NCBI RefSeq assembly: GCF_026537325.1 | Contig: NZ_JAFNMJ010000001.1 | Location: forward strand, 930,001 to 994,000 | DNA: 64,000 nt | Source of the DNA: Bifidobacterium sp. B4142 | Lineage (GTDB): Bacteria; Actinomycetota; Actinomycetes; Actinomycetales; Bifidobacteriaceae | Direction of reading: 5' to 3' | Shown here: positions 17,855 through 27,223 of the stretch, piece by piece | How positions within the stretch are numbered: the stretch's first letter is position 1 | How the letters are laid out: every line of letters starts with the position of its first letter | The notes under the pieces: model-generated | Told to the model about the DNA's origin: nothing | The model's input: the letters and a program-made list of their open reading frames with translations, nothing else | The model's database searches: none | Position numbers and translations under genes: made by a program

Positions 17855-20800
17855 GTGTCATTCACGGCCCCCCTCGATCTGCATGTCCACGGTCCGCAAG
17901 GGCTCTATGACCCTGATACGGAACACGATGCCTGCGGTTTCGGCATGGTGGCCACCCTCAACCGACAGGACGAAAGACTGATTGTTGAGCAGGGCATCCG
18001 CGTCCTGGTCAACCTGGACCACAGAGGGGCCGTGGGAGCCGAGCCCAACACCGGCGATGGGGCCGGCATCATGCTCTCCATGCCTGACGAGTTCATGCGC
18101 ACCCGTGTCTACCAGGATCTGCCTGAAGCCGGCCGCTATCTGGCGGGCATGGCCTTCCTGGACAGGGACCCGGCACAGGCTGCCAGCCAGGAGGAGGCCA
18201 TCGCATCGATTGCAGGCCAGGAGGGACTGCGTGTCCTGGCCTGGCGGGCAGTGCCCTCCGACCCGGGCGGACTGGGTCTGCAGGCTCTGGCCTCCATGCC
18301 GCGATTCCTTATGCCCATCATGTGCGACGCCGGCCCTCAGGGCCGCGGAGGACTGGACCTGGAGCGGCTGGGGTACCGGGTCCGCAAGCGTGCCGAGCAC
18401 GAGCTGGGCGTTTACTTCGCCTCCCTGTCCTACCGGACCATCACCTACAAGGGCATGCTGACCGCCAAGCAGCTGCAGGGCTTCTTCCCCGACTTGAGCG
18501 ATCCGGCCATGAAGGCCCGCCTGGCCATCGTCCACTCCCGCTTCTCCACCAACACCTTCCCCTCCTGGCCCCTGGCCCAGCCCTTCCGGATGATCGCCCA
18601 CAACGGGGAGATCAACACCATCCAGGGCAACCGCAACTGGATGTCGGCCCGCGAGGGAAAGCTGAGCTCGGAGCTCTTGGGCGACATGGCCCAGCTGCTG
18701 CCGGTCAATACGCCTGGCGCCTCAGACTCGGGCACCTTCGACGAGACCCTGGAGCTGCTCCACCTGGCCGGACGGTCCCTGCCCCATGCAGTCTCCATGA
18801 TGATGCCTCCGGCCTGGCAGCAGGATCCGGACATGGACCCGGACCTGAAGGCCTTCTACCAGTACAACGACACACTGATTGAGCCCTGGGACGGACCGGC
18901 GGCCATCGTCTTCACCGACGGAACCCTGGTGGGCGCCCAGCTGGACCGCAATGGCCTGCGTCCGGGCCGCTGGCAGCTGACCGAGGACGGCCACCTGGTC
19001 CTGGCCTCGGAGGCCGGCGTCCTGGAGGATACGCCCCAGGAATCCATCGTCGTCAAGGGCAGGCTGGAGCCGGGACGCATGTTCCTGGCGGACACCAAAG
19101 AGGGCCGGATAGTGCCCGACAATGAGATCAAACACCAGCTGGCCGGTCTGCACCCCTACAGGAAGTGGGTTTCCGAGCGGACTGTCCGTCTGGACGACCT
19201 TCCCGAGCGCGAGCATGTCAATTACTCGCGCATCTCGGTTCACCGCAGGCAACAGGCTTTCGGCTACACCCGGGAGGACCTGACCATGCTGCTGGGGCCC
19301 ATGGCCGAAAGCGGCGGCGAGCCCATCGGGTCCATGGGCAATGACGCGCCCATCGCCGTGCTCTCATGCCGGTCCCGCTTGCTCTTCGACTACTTCACCC
19401 AGAAATTCGCCCAGGTCACCAACCCGCCTCTGGACTGGGAGCGCGAGAAGCTGGTGACCAGCATCGCCTCAGCCATCGGCCCTGAGCCCAACCTTTTGGA
19501 GGACACCCCCGAGCACGCCTGGAAAATCCACATCGACCTGCCTGTGGTGGACTCCGTGCAGATGGCACAGATCAAGCGCCTGGACCGGGCGCCAGTCCTG
19601 GAAGGCCGTTTCCGCCCCCGTCTGATCCGCGGCCTCTACCAGGTGGCCGGAGGCGGCAAGGCCCTCGAGGAGCGTCTGGAAGCCATCGAAAGGGAGGTGG
19701 ACCAGGCCATCGAGGAGGGCTGCAATGTGCTTGTCCTGTCAGACAGGGACTCCAACCACATCTGGGGACCCATACCCTCCCTGCTGCTGACTGGGGCAGT
19801 CCAGCACCATCTGCTTCGTCAGCATACCCGCACGCAGGTCTCTTTGGCAGTGGAGGCCGGCGATGTGCGCGAGGTCCACCATGTGGCCCTGCTGATCGCT
19901 TACGGCGCCGCCTGCGTCAACCCCTACCTGGCCCTGGAGTCCGTGGAGAACCTGGCCAACAGCGGCGACCTGCATGTGGACGCCAAAAAGGCCTCTGCCA
20001 ACCTGGTCAGGGCCCTGAGCACCGGGGTCCTGAAAATCATGAGCAAGATGGGCGTGAGCACCATTATGTCCTACCGTGGCTCCCAGCTCTTCGAGGCCGT
20101 CGGGCTGAGCCGTGAGGTCATTGACCGCTGGTTCACCGGCACCACCTCCCTGGTGGGCGGCATAGGCCTGGATGAGATAGCTGCCGAGGTGGCCCAGCGC
20201 CACCGGGTGGCCTACCCCATCGAGTGGACCGCCGGATCCGGGCATGATCTGGAGACAGGCGGCAACTACCACTGGCGGCGCACCGGCGAGGACCATCTGA
20301 ACGACCCCGAATCCATCTTTCTGCTCCAGCAGTCCACCAAGCGCGGGGACTACGGGCTCTTCAGGGCCTACACCGACCATGTGAACGCGGCGGCCAAGCG
20401 GGGCATGACCCTGCGTGGCCTCATGGAGCTGCACTCCGGCAGGGCACCCATACCACTGGACCAGGTGGAGCCCGCCGAGTCCATCGTCACCCGCTTCTCC
20501 ACCGGCGCCATGAGCTATGGGTCCATTTCCCAGGAGGCTCATGAGACCATGGCCCTGGCCATGAATCGGCTGGGGGCCAGGTCCAACTCGGGCGAGGGCG
20601 GCGAGTCTCCGGACCGGATTGCAGACCCTGCCAGGACCAGCCGCATCAAGCAGGTGGCCTCGGCTCGGTTCGGGGTGACCAGCGACTACCTGGTCTCGGC
20701 CGCCGACTTGCAGATCAAGCTGGCCCAGGGAGCCAAGCCAGGTGAAGGCGGACACCTTCCCGGCGCCAAGGTCCCGCCCTGGATAGCCCAGGTCAGGCGC

Positions 20801-22429
20801 TCCACACCCGGGGTCGAGCTCATCTCGCCTCCTCCCCACCATGACATCTACTCCATCGAGGACCTCAAGCAGCTCATCCACGACCTGAAGATGGCCAACC
20901 CTCGAGCCCGCATCCATGTCAAGCTGGTCTCCGAGCACGGGGTGGGAACCGTGGCCGCAGGCGTGGCCAAGTGCCATGCCGACGTGGTCCTCATCTCCGG
21001 CCAGGACGGCGGCACGGGAGCGGCGCCCCTCAATGCCATCAAGCACGCGGGAACCCCCTGGGAGCTGGGCCTGGCCGAGACCCAGCAGACCCTGGTCATG
21101 AACGACCTGCGCTCGCGGATTGTGGTCCAGTGCGACGGTGAGCTCAAGACCGGCCGCGATGTGGTCATAGCAGCTCTGCTGGGGGCCGAGGAGTTCGGCT
21201 TCGCCACCACGGCGCTGCAGGTGGAGGGTTGCGTCATGATGAGGGCCTGTCACAAGAACACCTGCCCCCAGGGCATTGCCACCCAGGATCCGGAGCTGCG
21301 TTCGCGCTTCACCGGTCGGCCCGAGGACCTGGTCAACTTCTTTATGTTCATGGCCCGCCAAGTGCGGGAGATCCTGGCATCCCTGGGCTTCACCAGCCTG
21401 GAGGAGGCGGTCGGCCACGTGGAGTGCCTGCGCCGGGACACCTCTGTGCACGCCTGGAAAAGCCAGGGCATCAACCTGGACGCCATCCTGCGCAAGCCGG
21501 GCCCCACCCCAGGCACTGTGCTGCATCACACCCAGGCTCAGGATCACGAACTAGACAAGTCCCTGGATGTGGAGTTGATCAATCAGGCCGTCGACGCCTT
21601 GGATGAGGGTCGGCCGGTGGCCGTCAAGGGAACCGTGCGCAACGTCAACCGGAGCGTGGGCACCATGCTGGGCTATAGGATCACTCGCAAATACGGGGCA
21701 GCCGGCCTGCCGCGGAACACCGTGGACATCACGCTGACAGGTTCTGCCGGACAGTCCCTGGGCGCCTTCATCCCCCGTGGCGAGACCATCCGGGTGATCG
21801 GGGAGGCTAACGACTATGCAGGCAAGGGCCTGTCCGGCGGTCGTCTGGTCCTCCACGCTGCCCAGGGAGTTCGCTTCGATCCGCACCAAACCGTCATCTG
21901 CGGCAATGTGGCAGGATTCGGTGCCACCTCAGGCGATATGTTCGTAGCTGGACGGGCCGGGGAGCGCTTTGCCGTGCGCAACGGTGGCGGCCGCTTCGTG
22001 GTCGAGGGCCTGGGCGACCACGGCTGCGAGTATATGACCGGCGGCCTGGTAGTGGTTCTGGGTTCCACTGGACGCAACTTCGGCGCTGGCTTCTCGGGAG
22101 GGGATGTCTACCTGCTGGATATGGATGCCTCACGGCTCAATCCTGAAGCCTGGAATGACGGCTCCCTGCTGGCCCTGGAGCCCGACCGGGACCAGGCGGC
22201 CATGCTCAGAGATCTCGTCGCCGAGCATGTCCGGCTGACCGGATCAAAGGCTGCGGCCGCCCTGGTGGAGGACTGGCCAAGCGCGCTGGCTCGGTTCACC
22301 CATCTGGTTCCCCGCCGTTATCTGGCCATGAAGAAGGCCATGGAAGAGGCCGAGCGCGAGCAGGTGGACTTCAACGCGCCCGGCGTCTGGGACGCCACCT
22401 ACGCCCAGGTCATGGAAGGAGCGCACTGA
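17855..22429 (+). CDS. gltB: Glutamate synthase (NADPH), large subunit
   Basis: A 1524-residue GOGAT alpha subunit; with GltD it makes two glutamates from glutamine and 2-oxoglutarate. Domains in order: an N-terminal class II glutamine amidotransferase whose nucleophile is Cys27 (EHDACGFGMVA) after a short propeptide; a central domain; the FMN-binding synthase domain with the 3Fe-4S cysteines in CVMMRACHKNTC; and the C-terminal GXGXG beta-helix. GTG 17855 is chosen for the ribosome binding site GAGGTGAT (17844-17851) and for the expected propeptide length. The frame is open up to 17765. gltD follows after one base. Confidence 0.96.
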   Translation: MSFTAPLDLHVHGPQGLYDPDTEHDACGFGMVATLNRQDERLIVEQGIRVLVNLDHRGAVGAEPNTGDGAGIMLSMPDEFMRTRVYQDLPEAGRYLAGMAFLDRDPAQAASQEEAIASIAGQEGLRVLAWRAVPSDPGGLGLQALASMPRFLMPIMCDAGPQGRGGLDLERLGYRVRKRAEHELGVYFASLSYRTITYKGMLTAKQLQGFFPDLSDPAMKARLAIVHSRFSTNTFPSWPLAQPFRMIAHNGEINTIQGNRNWMSAREGKLSSELLGDMAQLLPVNTPGASDSGTFDETLELLHLAGRSLPHAVSMMMPPAWQQDPDMDPDLKAFYQYNDTLIEPWDGPAAIVFTDGTLVGAQLDRNGLRPGRWQLTEDGHLVLASEAGVLEDTPQESIVVKGRLEPGRMFLADTKEGRIVPDNEIKHQLAGLHPYRKWVSERTVRLDDLPEREHVNYSRISVHRRQQAFGYTREDLTMLLGPMAESGGEPIGSMGNDAPIAVLSCRSRLLFDYFTQKFAQVTNPPLDWEREKLVTSIASAIGPEPNLLEDTPEHAWKIHIDLPVVDSVQMAQIKRLDRAPVLEGRFRPRLIRGLYQVAGGGKALEERLEAIEREVDQAIEEGCNVLVLSDRDSNHIWGPIPSLLLTGAVQHHLLRQHTRTQVSLAVEAGDVREVHHVALLIAYGAACVNPYLALESVENLANSGDLHVDAKKASANLVRALSTGVLKIMSKMGVSTIMSYRGSQLFEAVGLSREVIDRWFTGTTSLVGGIGLDEIAAEVAQRHRVAYPIEWTAGSGHDLETGGNYHWRRTGEDHLNDPESIFLLQQSTKRGDYGLFRAYTDHVNAAAKRGMTLRGLMELHSGRAPIPLDQVEPAESIVTRFSTGAMSYGSISQEAHETMALAMNRLGARSNSGEGGESPDRIADPARTSRIKQVASARFGVTSDYLVSAADLQIKLAQGAKPGEGGHLPGAKVPPWIAQVRRSTPGVELISPPPHHDIYSIEDLKQLIHDLKMANPRARIHVKLVSEHGVGTVAAGVAKCHADVVLISGQDGGTGAAPLNAIKHAGTPWELGLAETQQTLVMNDLRSRIVVQCDGELKTGRDVVIAALLGAEEFGFATTALQVEGCVMMRACHKNTCPQGIATQDPELRSRFTGRPEDLVNFFMFMARQVREILASLGFTSLEEAVGHVECLRRDTSVHAWKSQGINLDAILRKPGPTPGTVLHHTQAQDHELDKSLDVELINQAVDALDEGRPVAVKGTVRNVNRSVGTMLGYRITRKYGAAGLPRNTVDITLTGSAGQSLGAFIPRGETIRVIGEANDYAGKGLSGGRLVLHAAQGVRFDPHQTVICGNVAGFGATSGDMFVAGRAGERFAVRNGGGRFVVEGLGDHGCEYMTGGLVVVLGSTGRNFGAGFSGGDVYLLDMDASRLNPEAWNDGSLLALEPDRDQAAMLRDLVAEHVRLTGSKAAAALVEDWPSALARFTHLVPRRYLAMKKAMEEAEREQVDFNAPGVWDATYAQVMEGAH

Positions 22430-22430
22430 T

Positions 22431-23978
22431 ATGGTCGACCCCAAGGGATTCCTCAAGGTACGCACCCGGCACGAGCTCGCCGAACGCCCAGTGGCTGAAC
22501 GCCTGAAGGACTGGCGGGACGTGCATCAGACCACTGGTCCAGGTCCCTGGACCGCCGAGCAGGCCGCCCGCTGCATGGACTGCGGCACCCCCTTCTGCAT
22601 GACCGGCTGTCCCCTGGGCAACCTGATCCCCGAGTTCAACGACCTGCTGTCCCGAGGACGCTGGGAGGAAGCCTACGAGCGGCTCAGCCTGACCAACAAC
22701 TTCCCTGAGTTCACGGGACGGATCTGCCCGGCTCCCTGCGAATCCTCCTGCGTGCTCTCCATCCACCAGCCGGCCACCACCATCAAACTGGACGAGCAGA
22801 CCATCATCGACCAGGCCTGGTCCCTGGGCCTGGTCAAGCCCCGGCCGCCTCAGAGCCTGACCGATATGACTGTGGCTGTGGTCGGGTCGGGCCCCGCAGG
22901 GCTGGCCTGTGCCCAGCAGCTGACCCGGGCCGGGCACACGGTCGTGGTCTACGAGCGCGCCGATGCCATTGGCGGGCTGCTGCGCTACGGCATTCCTGCC
23001 TTTAAGCTGGAGAAGTCCCTGCTGGACCGTCGGCTGGAGCAGATGGAGGCCGAGGGGACTCGATTCCGCACTAGCGTCGAAATTGGCCAAGACCTGGGCT
23101 GGGATCAGCTGCGGGCCCGCTATGACGCCTTGGTGGTGGCCATTGGTTCCACCGAACCCCGGCGGGTGGATCTGCCCGGACGGGAGCTCAAGGGCATCCA
23201 CTACGCCATGGACTTCCTGCCCAACCCCACCCGCAAACTCATGGGCCGCGAGCCCATCAACGACATCGATGCAGCCGGCAAGGACGTCATCATCATCGGT
23301 GGCGGCGACACCGGGTCGGACTGCCTGGGCACGGCCCTGCGTCAAGGCGCCAAGTCGGTCACCGTCCTGCAGATCCGGCCCCGGGAGCCACCTTCCAGAC
23401 CCGACAACCGGCCTTGGCCGACCTATGCCCGGCTCTACAACCCCACCTCCTCCATGGAGGAAGGCGGCCGCTATGAGTACTCAGTGGACAGCCTGGAGTA
23501 CCTGGGCTACGGTTCCGATGACCGGATCAATCTGGACCAGACCAGTGTCCCCACCGGCTTCGACCGGAACCGTGAGGGACGGGTGCGTGGCGTTCGCGTG
23601 GTCGACGTCAGTCGTGACGATCAGGACCGAATCATCCCTCATCCCGATACCGAACGCGTCCTGCCTGCCGACTTGGTTCTGATCAGCGTTGGCTTTGCCC
23701 ATCCGGAGACGGCCGCCCTGACCGGACAGACCGGCGTAGGCCTGGACGCTCACGGCAACGTGGCCCGTGATGCCGACTACGCCACTGACCGTGACGGCAT
23801 TTTTGTCTGCGGTGATGCCGGGCGTGGCCAGTCCCTGGTGGTTTGGGCCTTGGCGGAGGGCCGCTCCTGTGCGGCTGCCGTGGACCGATACCTGACCGGT
23901 GCCACCGAACTGCCTGCCCCCATACGAGCCGATGAGCGCGCCATGACCCTGCCTGCGGCCGACCGGCGCCCACGCTAA
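22431..23978 (+). CDS. gltD: Glutamate synthase (NADPH), small subunit
   Basis: A 515-residue GOGAT beta subunit that passes electrons from NADPH through FAD and 4Fe-4S clusters to GltB. The N-terminal cluster cysteines are in CMDCGTPFCMTGCP and ICPAPCESSC. The FAD-binding dinucleotide fold is VVGSGPAGLACAQQL and the NADPH-binding fold is IIGGGDTGSDC. The start ATG 22431 lies one base after the gltB stop, which points to tight coupling and equal stoichiometry. Confidence 0.96.
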   Translation: MVDPKGFLKVRTRHELAERPVAERLKDWRDVHQTTGPGPWTAEQAARCMDCGTPFCMTGCPLGNLIPEFNDLLSRGRWEEAYERLSLTNNFPEFTGRICPAPCESSCVLSIHQPATTIKLDEQTIIDQAWSLGLVKPRPPQSLTDMTVAVVGSGPAGLACAQQLTRAGHTVVVYERADAIGGLLRYGIPAFKLEKSLLDRRLEQMEAEGTRFRTSVEIGQDLGWDQLRARYDALVVAIGSTEPRRVDLPGRELKGIHYAMDFLPNPTRKLMGREPINDIDAAGKDVIIIGGGDTGSDCLGTALRQGAKSVTVLQIRPREPPSRPDNRPWPTYARLYNPTSSMEEGGRYEYSVDSLEYLGYGSDDRINLDQTSVPTGFDRNREGRVRGVRVVDVSRDDQDRIIPHPDTERVLPADLVLISVGFAHPETAALTGQTGVGLDAHGNVARDADYATDRDGIFVCGDAGRGQSLVVWALAEGRSCAAAVDRYLTGATELPAPIRADERAMTLPAADRRPR

Positions 23979-24023
23979 TATGAAAAGGTATGGTGCCGAT
24001 CGAAGGGATGGAGGCAGTGGGAT

Positions 24024-24476
24024 ATGACCAACCGCGCTGAACGTAGGGCGCAGGCCAAGCGGAACCGCCGTGGCGGCAGCGACGACCGGAGGATGACGGC
24101 CAAGGGCAGGGCCGGAGTGATGGATGAACGGGCCTTGCAGGAGCGCTCCCGTCGGCTTGAGGCGGGCCAGGGCGCCGAGTGGAAGCCTGCCGGGCACACC
24201 GACGACCTGTTGCAGAAGGACTCCGTGGACCCCAACGACCGCAACCCTCGTCTGCTGAAGGCTCCCAGCGGCGTGCGTCAGTGGCTGCGAATCCTGGTCT
24301 GGGCCCTGATCATCTGTTCAGGCTTGGCCTTCCTGGTCTGCATGTGGCTGCCCCATGTTCCCATCTGGGCCACCATCGCCATAGCGGCGGTCTTCTGCCT
24401 GGGCGTGCTGGGGCTCTTCCTGGTGGGAGGCAACCGAGACAATCCCCGCCTGGACTCCTATGGAACGGCCCTGTGA
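24024..24476 (+). CDS. Hypothetical two-helix membrane protein
   Basis: A 150-residue protein with no family I can name. The first ~85 residues are hydrophilic and strongly basic (many Arg and Lys; begins MTNRAERRAQAKRNRRGG). Two transmembrane helices follow (about residues 88-108 and 112-133) with a short polar tail. ATG 24024 has GGAGG at a usable distance. It starts 45 bases after gltD, and its stop is two bases ahead of the next ATG, so it is probably co-transcribed with the lone ABC ATPase that follows. It could anchor or partner that ATPase; this is inference. Confidence 0.7.
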   Translation: MTNRAERRAQAKRNRRGGSDDRRMTAKGRAGVMDERALQERSRRLEAGQGAEWKPAGHTDDLLQKDSVDPNDRNPRLLKAPSGVRQWLRILVWALIICSGLAFLVCMWLPHVPIWATIAIAAVFCLGVLGLFLVGGNRDNPRLDSYGTAL

Positions 24477-24478
24477 CC

Positions 24479-25318
24479 ATGGGCGAAAGCGTGGCTGAAA
24501 AACAGGCCGTGCTCATGCATCACGTAGGATTCCGCCGTCAGGGCCGGGTCATACTGGACGATGTCGACCTTGAGGTGGGACAAGGGCAGAAGTGGGTGCT
24601 CTTCGGGCCCAATGGCGTGGGCAAATCAACCTTGGTGGCCATGATGAGCACCCGGGGTTTCCCCAGCAGCGGCAGTGTGGACATCCTGGGCAACCGGTTG
24701 GGCAAGGTGAACGTCTTCTCCTACCGGCATCGGATAGGGCTGGCCTCGGCCGGCCTGGCCAAGACCATCAGCCCCCAGGAGGATCCCTACGACGTGGTGC
24801 TGACTGCCTTCAGCGACACCACGGGACGTTGGAAGGAGACCTTTACGCCCGATCAGGAGGAGGCCACCCTGGCCCTCATGGACCGGTTCGGCATCGCCTA
24901 CCTCAAGGGCAAGCGCATGTACCGGCTCTCTGAGGGGGAGCGCGGCCGGGTGCTGATTTGCCGGGCGCTGATGGCCAATCCTGATTTGCTTATCTTGGAC
25001 GAGCCGACCACCGGGCTGGACCTAGGCGGCCGGGAGCTGGTGCTCAGGGCCTTGAGCGACATCGGCCGCGAGGACAAGGACCGCACGGTCATCCTGGTCA
25101 CCCACCGGCTTGAGGAGATTCCTCCGGGTTTCGATCGGATAGCCATGATGGGTCGGCGTCCTGCCGACACCGAAGACACCGGCGATCCGGATCCGGGCAC
25201 CATCGTCTATCAGGGACCCTTGGAGGGTGGACTGACCGGTCCGCGCCTGAGCGAGCTCTTCGGTCTGGACCTGACCGTGGTTCACCGCGGCGGACGCTGG
25301 GGTGCCTTCGCCGTCTGA
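24479..25318 (+). CDS. ABC transporter ATP-binding protein without a recognisable permease
   Basis: A 279-residue single ABC ATPase domain. The Walker A is GPNGVGKST, the signature is LSEGERGRVLICRAL, the Walker B is [12 protein letters not shown] and the switch His is in VTHRLEEI. The layout resembles the YlmA/ModF-type soluble ATPases. The signature has Glu in place of the usual first Gly. No permease is encoded next to it; the upstream gene has only two helices. An in-frame GTG at 24473 overlaps the previous stop and is an alternative start. The role is unassigned. Confidence 0.82.
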   Translation: MGESVAEKQAVLMHHVGFRRQGRVILDDVDLEVGQGQKWVLFGPNGVGKSTLVAMMSTRGFPSSGSVDILGNRLGKVNVFSYRHRIGLASAGLAKTISPQEDPYDVVLTAFSDTTGRWKETFTPDQEEATLALMDRFGIAYLKGKRMYRLSEGERGRVLICRALMANPDLLILDEPTTGLDLGGRELVLRALSDIGREDKDRTVILVTHRLEEIPPGFDRIAMMGRRPADTEDTGDPDPGTIVYQGPLEGGLTGPRLSELFGLDLTVVHRGGRWGAFAV

Positions 25319-25395
25319 ACGTTACTGCCTGCGGACCCGTTCTGACACGCCCCTATCAGCTCAAGGAATAGCAAATTCGTTCCCCGGGGCATGGG

Positions 25396-25436
25396 TATAG
25401 ACTGTGGTGGTTTGTCTGCCGGGGACCGCGGCAGAC
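25396..25436 (+). promoter_or_regulatory. Candidate -10 and operator/hairpin ahead of the ABC exporter
   Basis: A -10-like TATAGA (25396-25401) is followed by a perfect 8-base inverted repeat GTCTGCCG-N7-CGGCAGAC (25414-25436). This is just downstream of the expected transcription start and 24 bases ahead of the start codon. It is a typical place for a drug-responsive repressor operator, or for an mRNA hairpin. No good -35 was found. Confidence 0.35.
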
Positions 25437-25459
25437 CTGTAAGCGTGAAGGATGTTGAC

Positions 25460-27223
25460 GTGATCAAGATATGGACTCGCTACCTGCGGCCTTACTGGCT
25501 CCAGGTGGCCGTTCTGGTGCTCTTTCAGGTGGCGCAGACGGCCTTGAACCTCTACCTGCCCAACCTGCAGGCAGACATCATCGACAAGGGCGTGGCCGTA
25601 GGCGACCAGAATGCCATCTACCGGATCGGCTGGCAGATGATGGGCATCACCGCCATCCAGATCGTGGCCAACGTGGTCGCCGTCTACTGCGCCACCCGGC
25701 TGGCCATGAGGATGGGCTACGAGCTGCGCAGGGACCTGTTCGCCTCGGTGGAGGGCTTCAGCCTCAACGAGATCGAGCGCTTTTCGGCAGGTTCCCTGAT
25801 CACCCGCACCACCAACGACGTCCAGCAGATGCAGATGACCACCATGCAGACTCTGATGATCATTCTGCAGGCCCCGGTCATGCTGATCGGCGGCCTGATT
25901 CTGGCCCTGCGCCAGGACGGCCCCCTGACCTGGTCCCTGGCGGTCATCGTCCCCCTGGTCCTCCTGGTGGCCCTGGTGCTCATGGGCAGGATGGGACCCC
26001 TGTTCACCCGCCTGCAGAACATGCTGGACTCAGTCAACCGCCTGGTCCGCGAGCAGATCTCCGGCGTGCGCGTCATCCGCGCCTTCGTCCGCGAGAAGAC
26101 CGAGGCCGCCCGCTTCGACAGGGCCAACCGCGACGTCTACGGCGTCCTGATCTCCACCGGCCGGCTGATGAGCATGATGGTGCCGCTCATGTGGTTCCTG
26201 CTGAACATGTCCAACGTGGCCATCATGTGGTTCGGCGGCCGCCGCATCGACTCCGGAGCCATGCAGATCGGCGCCCTGCAGGCATTCATCCAGTACCTGA
26301 TGATCATCCTGTCTGGCCTGATGATGGCCGCCATGATGTCGGTCATGCTGCCCAGGGCTGCTGTGGCCGCCCGAAGGATCAATGAGGTCCTGGAGGCCAC
26401 CAGCGAGATCACCGCTCCCGAGCACCCCTACCGCAATGAGCACCCCCAGGGACTGTTGGAGTTCAAGCACGTGGACTTCAGCTACCCGGGCGCCCAGGAC
26501 CCGGTCCTTTCGGACATTTCCTTCACCGCCCGGCCGGGCACCACGACGGCCCTCATCGGGGCCACCGGATCCGGCAAGTCCACCATCATCCGACTGGCCA
26601 ACCGCATGTTCGACGTCACCGACGGCCAGGTCCTGGTGGATGGCCACGACGTGCGCGAGTACGACCCCGACCGGCTGGCCCTGATCTTTGGACCGGTCCC
26701 GCAGAAGGCCACCCTCTTCACCGGCACCATCCGTGACAACATGCACTACGGGGACCCTGATGCCGACGACGACCGCATCTGGCAGGCCCTGCGCATCGCC
26801 CAGGCCGAGGACTTCGTTCGTGAGATCCCCGAGGGCCTGGACGCTCGTGTGGCTGAGGGCGGCACCAACTTCTCTGGCGGGCAGAAGCAGCGGCTCTGCA
26901 TGGCCAGGGCCATCCTGCGCAACCCCCGCATCTACACCTTCGACGACTCCTTCTCCGCACTGGACATGACCACCGACCGCGCCCTGCATGAGGCCTTGGT
27001 GCCGGTCACCCGCGAGGCCACCCAGATCGTCGTGGCCCAGAGGGCGGCATCCATCCGCCAGGCCGACCAGATTCTGGTCCTGGCCCGAGGCCGCATCGTG
27101 GGCCGGGGCACCCACGACCAGCTCATGGAGGACTGCCCAACCTATCAGGAGATCGTCCAGTCCCAGGGCGGGCAGGGTCCCGACGTGGAAGAGCTCAGCA
27201 TTGACGAGGGGAGGGCCGAGTAG
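25460..27223 (+). CDS. ABC exporter half-transporter, degenerate-site subunit
   Basis: A 587-residue fused permease-ATPase: six transmembrane helices in about residues 1-310, then the nucleotide-binding domain. The Walker A GATGSGKST and signature FSGGQKQRL are intact. The catalytic Glu after the Walker B is Asp (FDDSFSALD) and the switch His is Gln (VVAQRAAS). This is the expected pattern for the degenerate partner of heterodimeric exporters such as BmrCD or TM287/288. GTG 25460 is chosen because AAGGATG precedes it; the frame is open to 25391. The next gene starts directly after its stop. A multidrug or lipid-type substrate is likely but unproven. Confidence 0.9.
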   Translation: MIKIWTRYLRPYWLQVAVLVLFQVAQTALNLYLPNLQADIIDKGVAVGDQNAIYRIGWQMMGITAIQIVANVVAVYCATRLAMRMGYELRRDLFASVEGFSLNEIERFSAGSLITRTTNDVQQMQMTTMQTLMIILQAPVMLIGGLILALRQDGPLTWSLAVIVPLVLLVALVLMGRMGPLFTRLQNMLDSVNRLVREQISGVRVIRAFVREKTEAARFDRANRDVYGVLISTGRLMSMMVPLMWFLLNMSNVAIMWFGGRRIDSGAMQIGALQAFIQYLMIILSGLMMAAMMSVMLPRAAVAARRINEVLEATSEITAPEHPYRNEHPQGLLEFKHVDFSYPGAQDPVLSDISFTARPGTTTALIGATGSGKSTIIRLANRMFDVTDGQVLVDGHDVREYDPDRLALIFGPVPQKATLFTGTIRDNMHYGDPDADDDRIWQALRIAQAEDFVREIPEGLDARVAEGGTNFSGGQKQRLCMARAILRNPRIYTFDDSFSALDMTTDRALHEALVPVTREATQIVVAQRAASIRQADQILVLARGRIVGRGTHDQLMEDCPTYQEIVQSQGGQGPDVEELSIDEGRAE

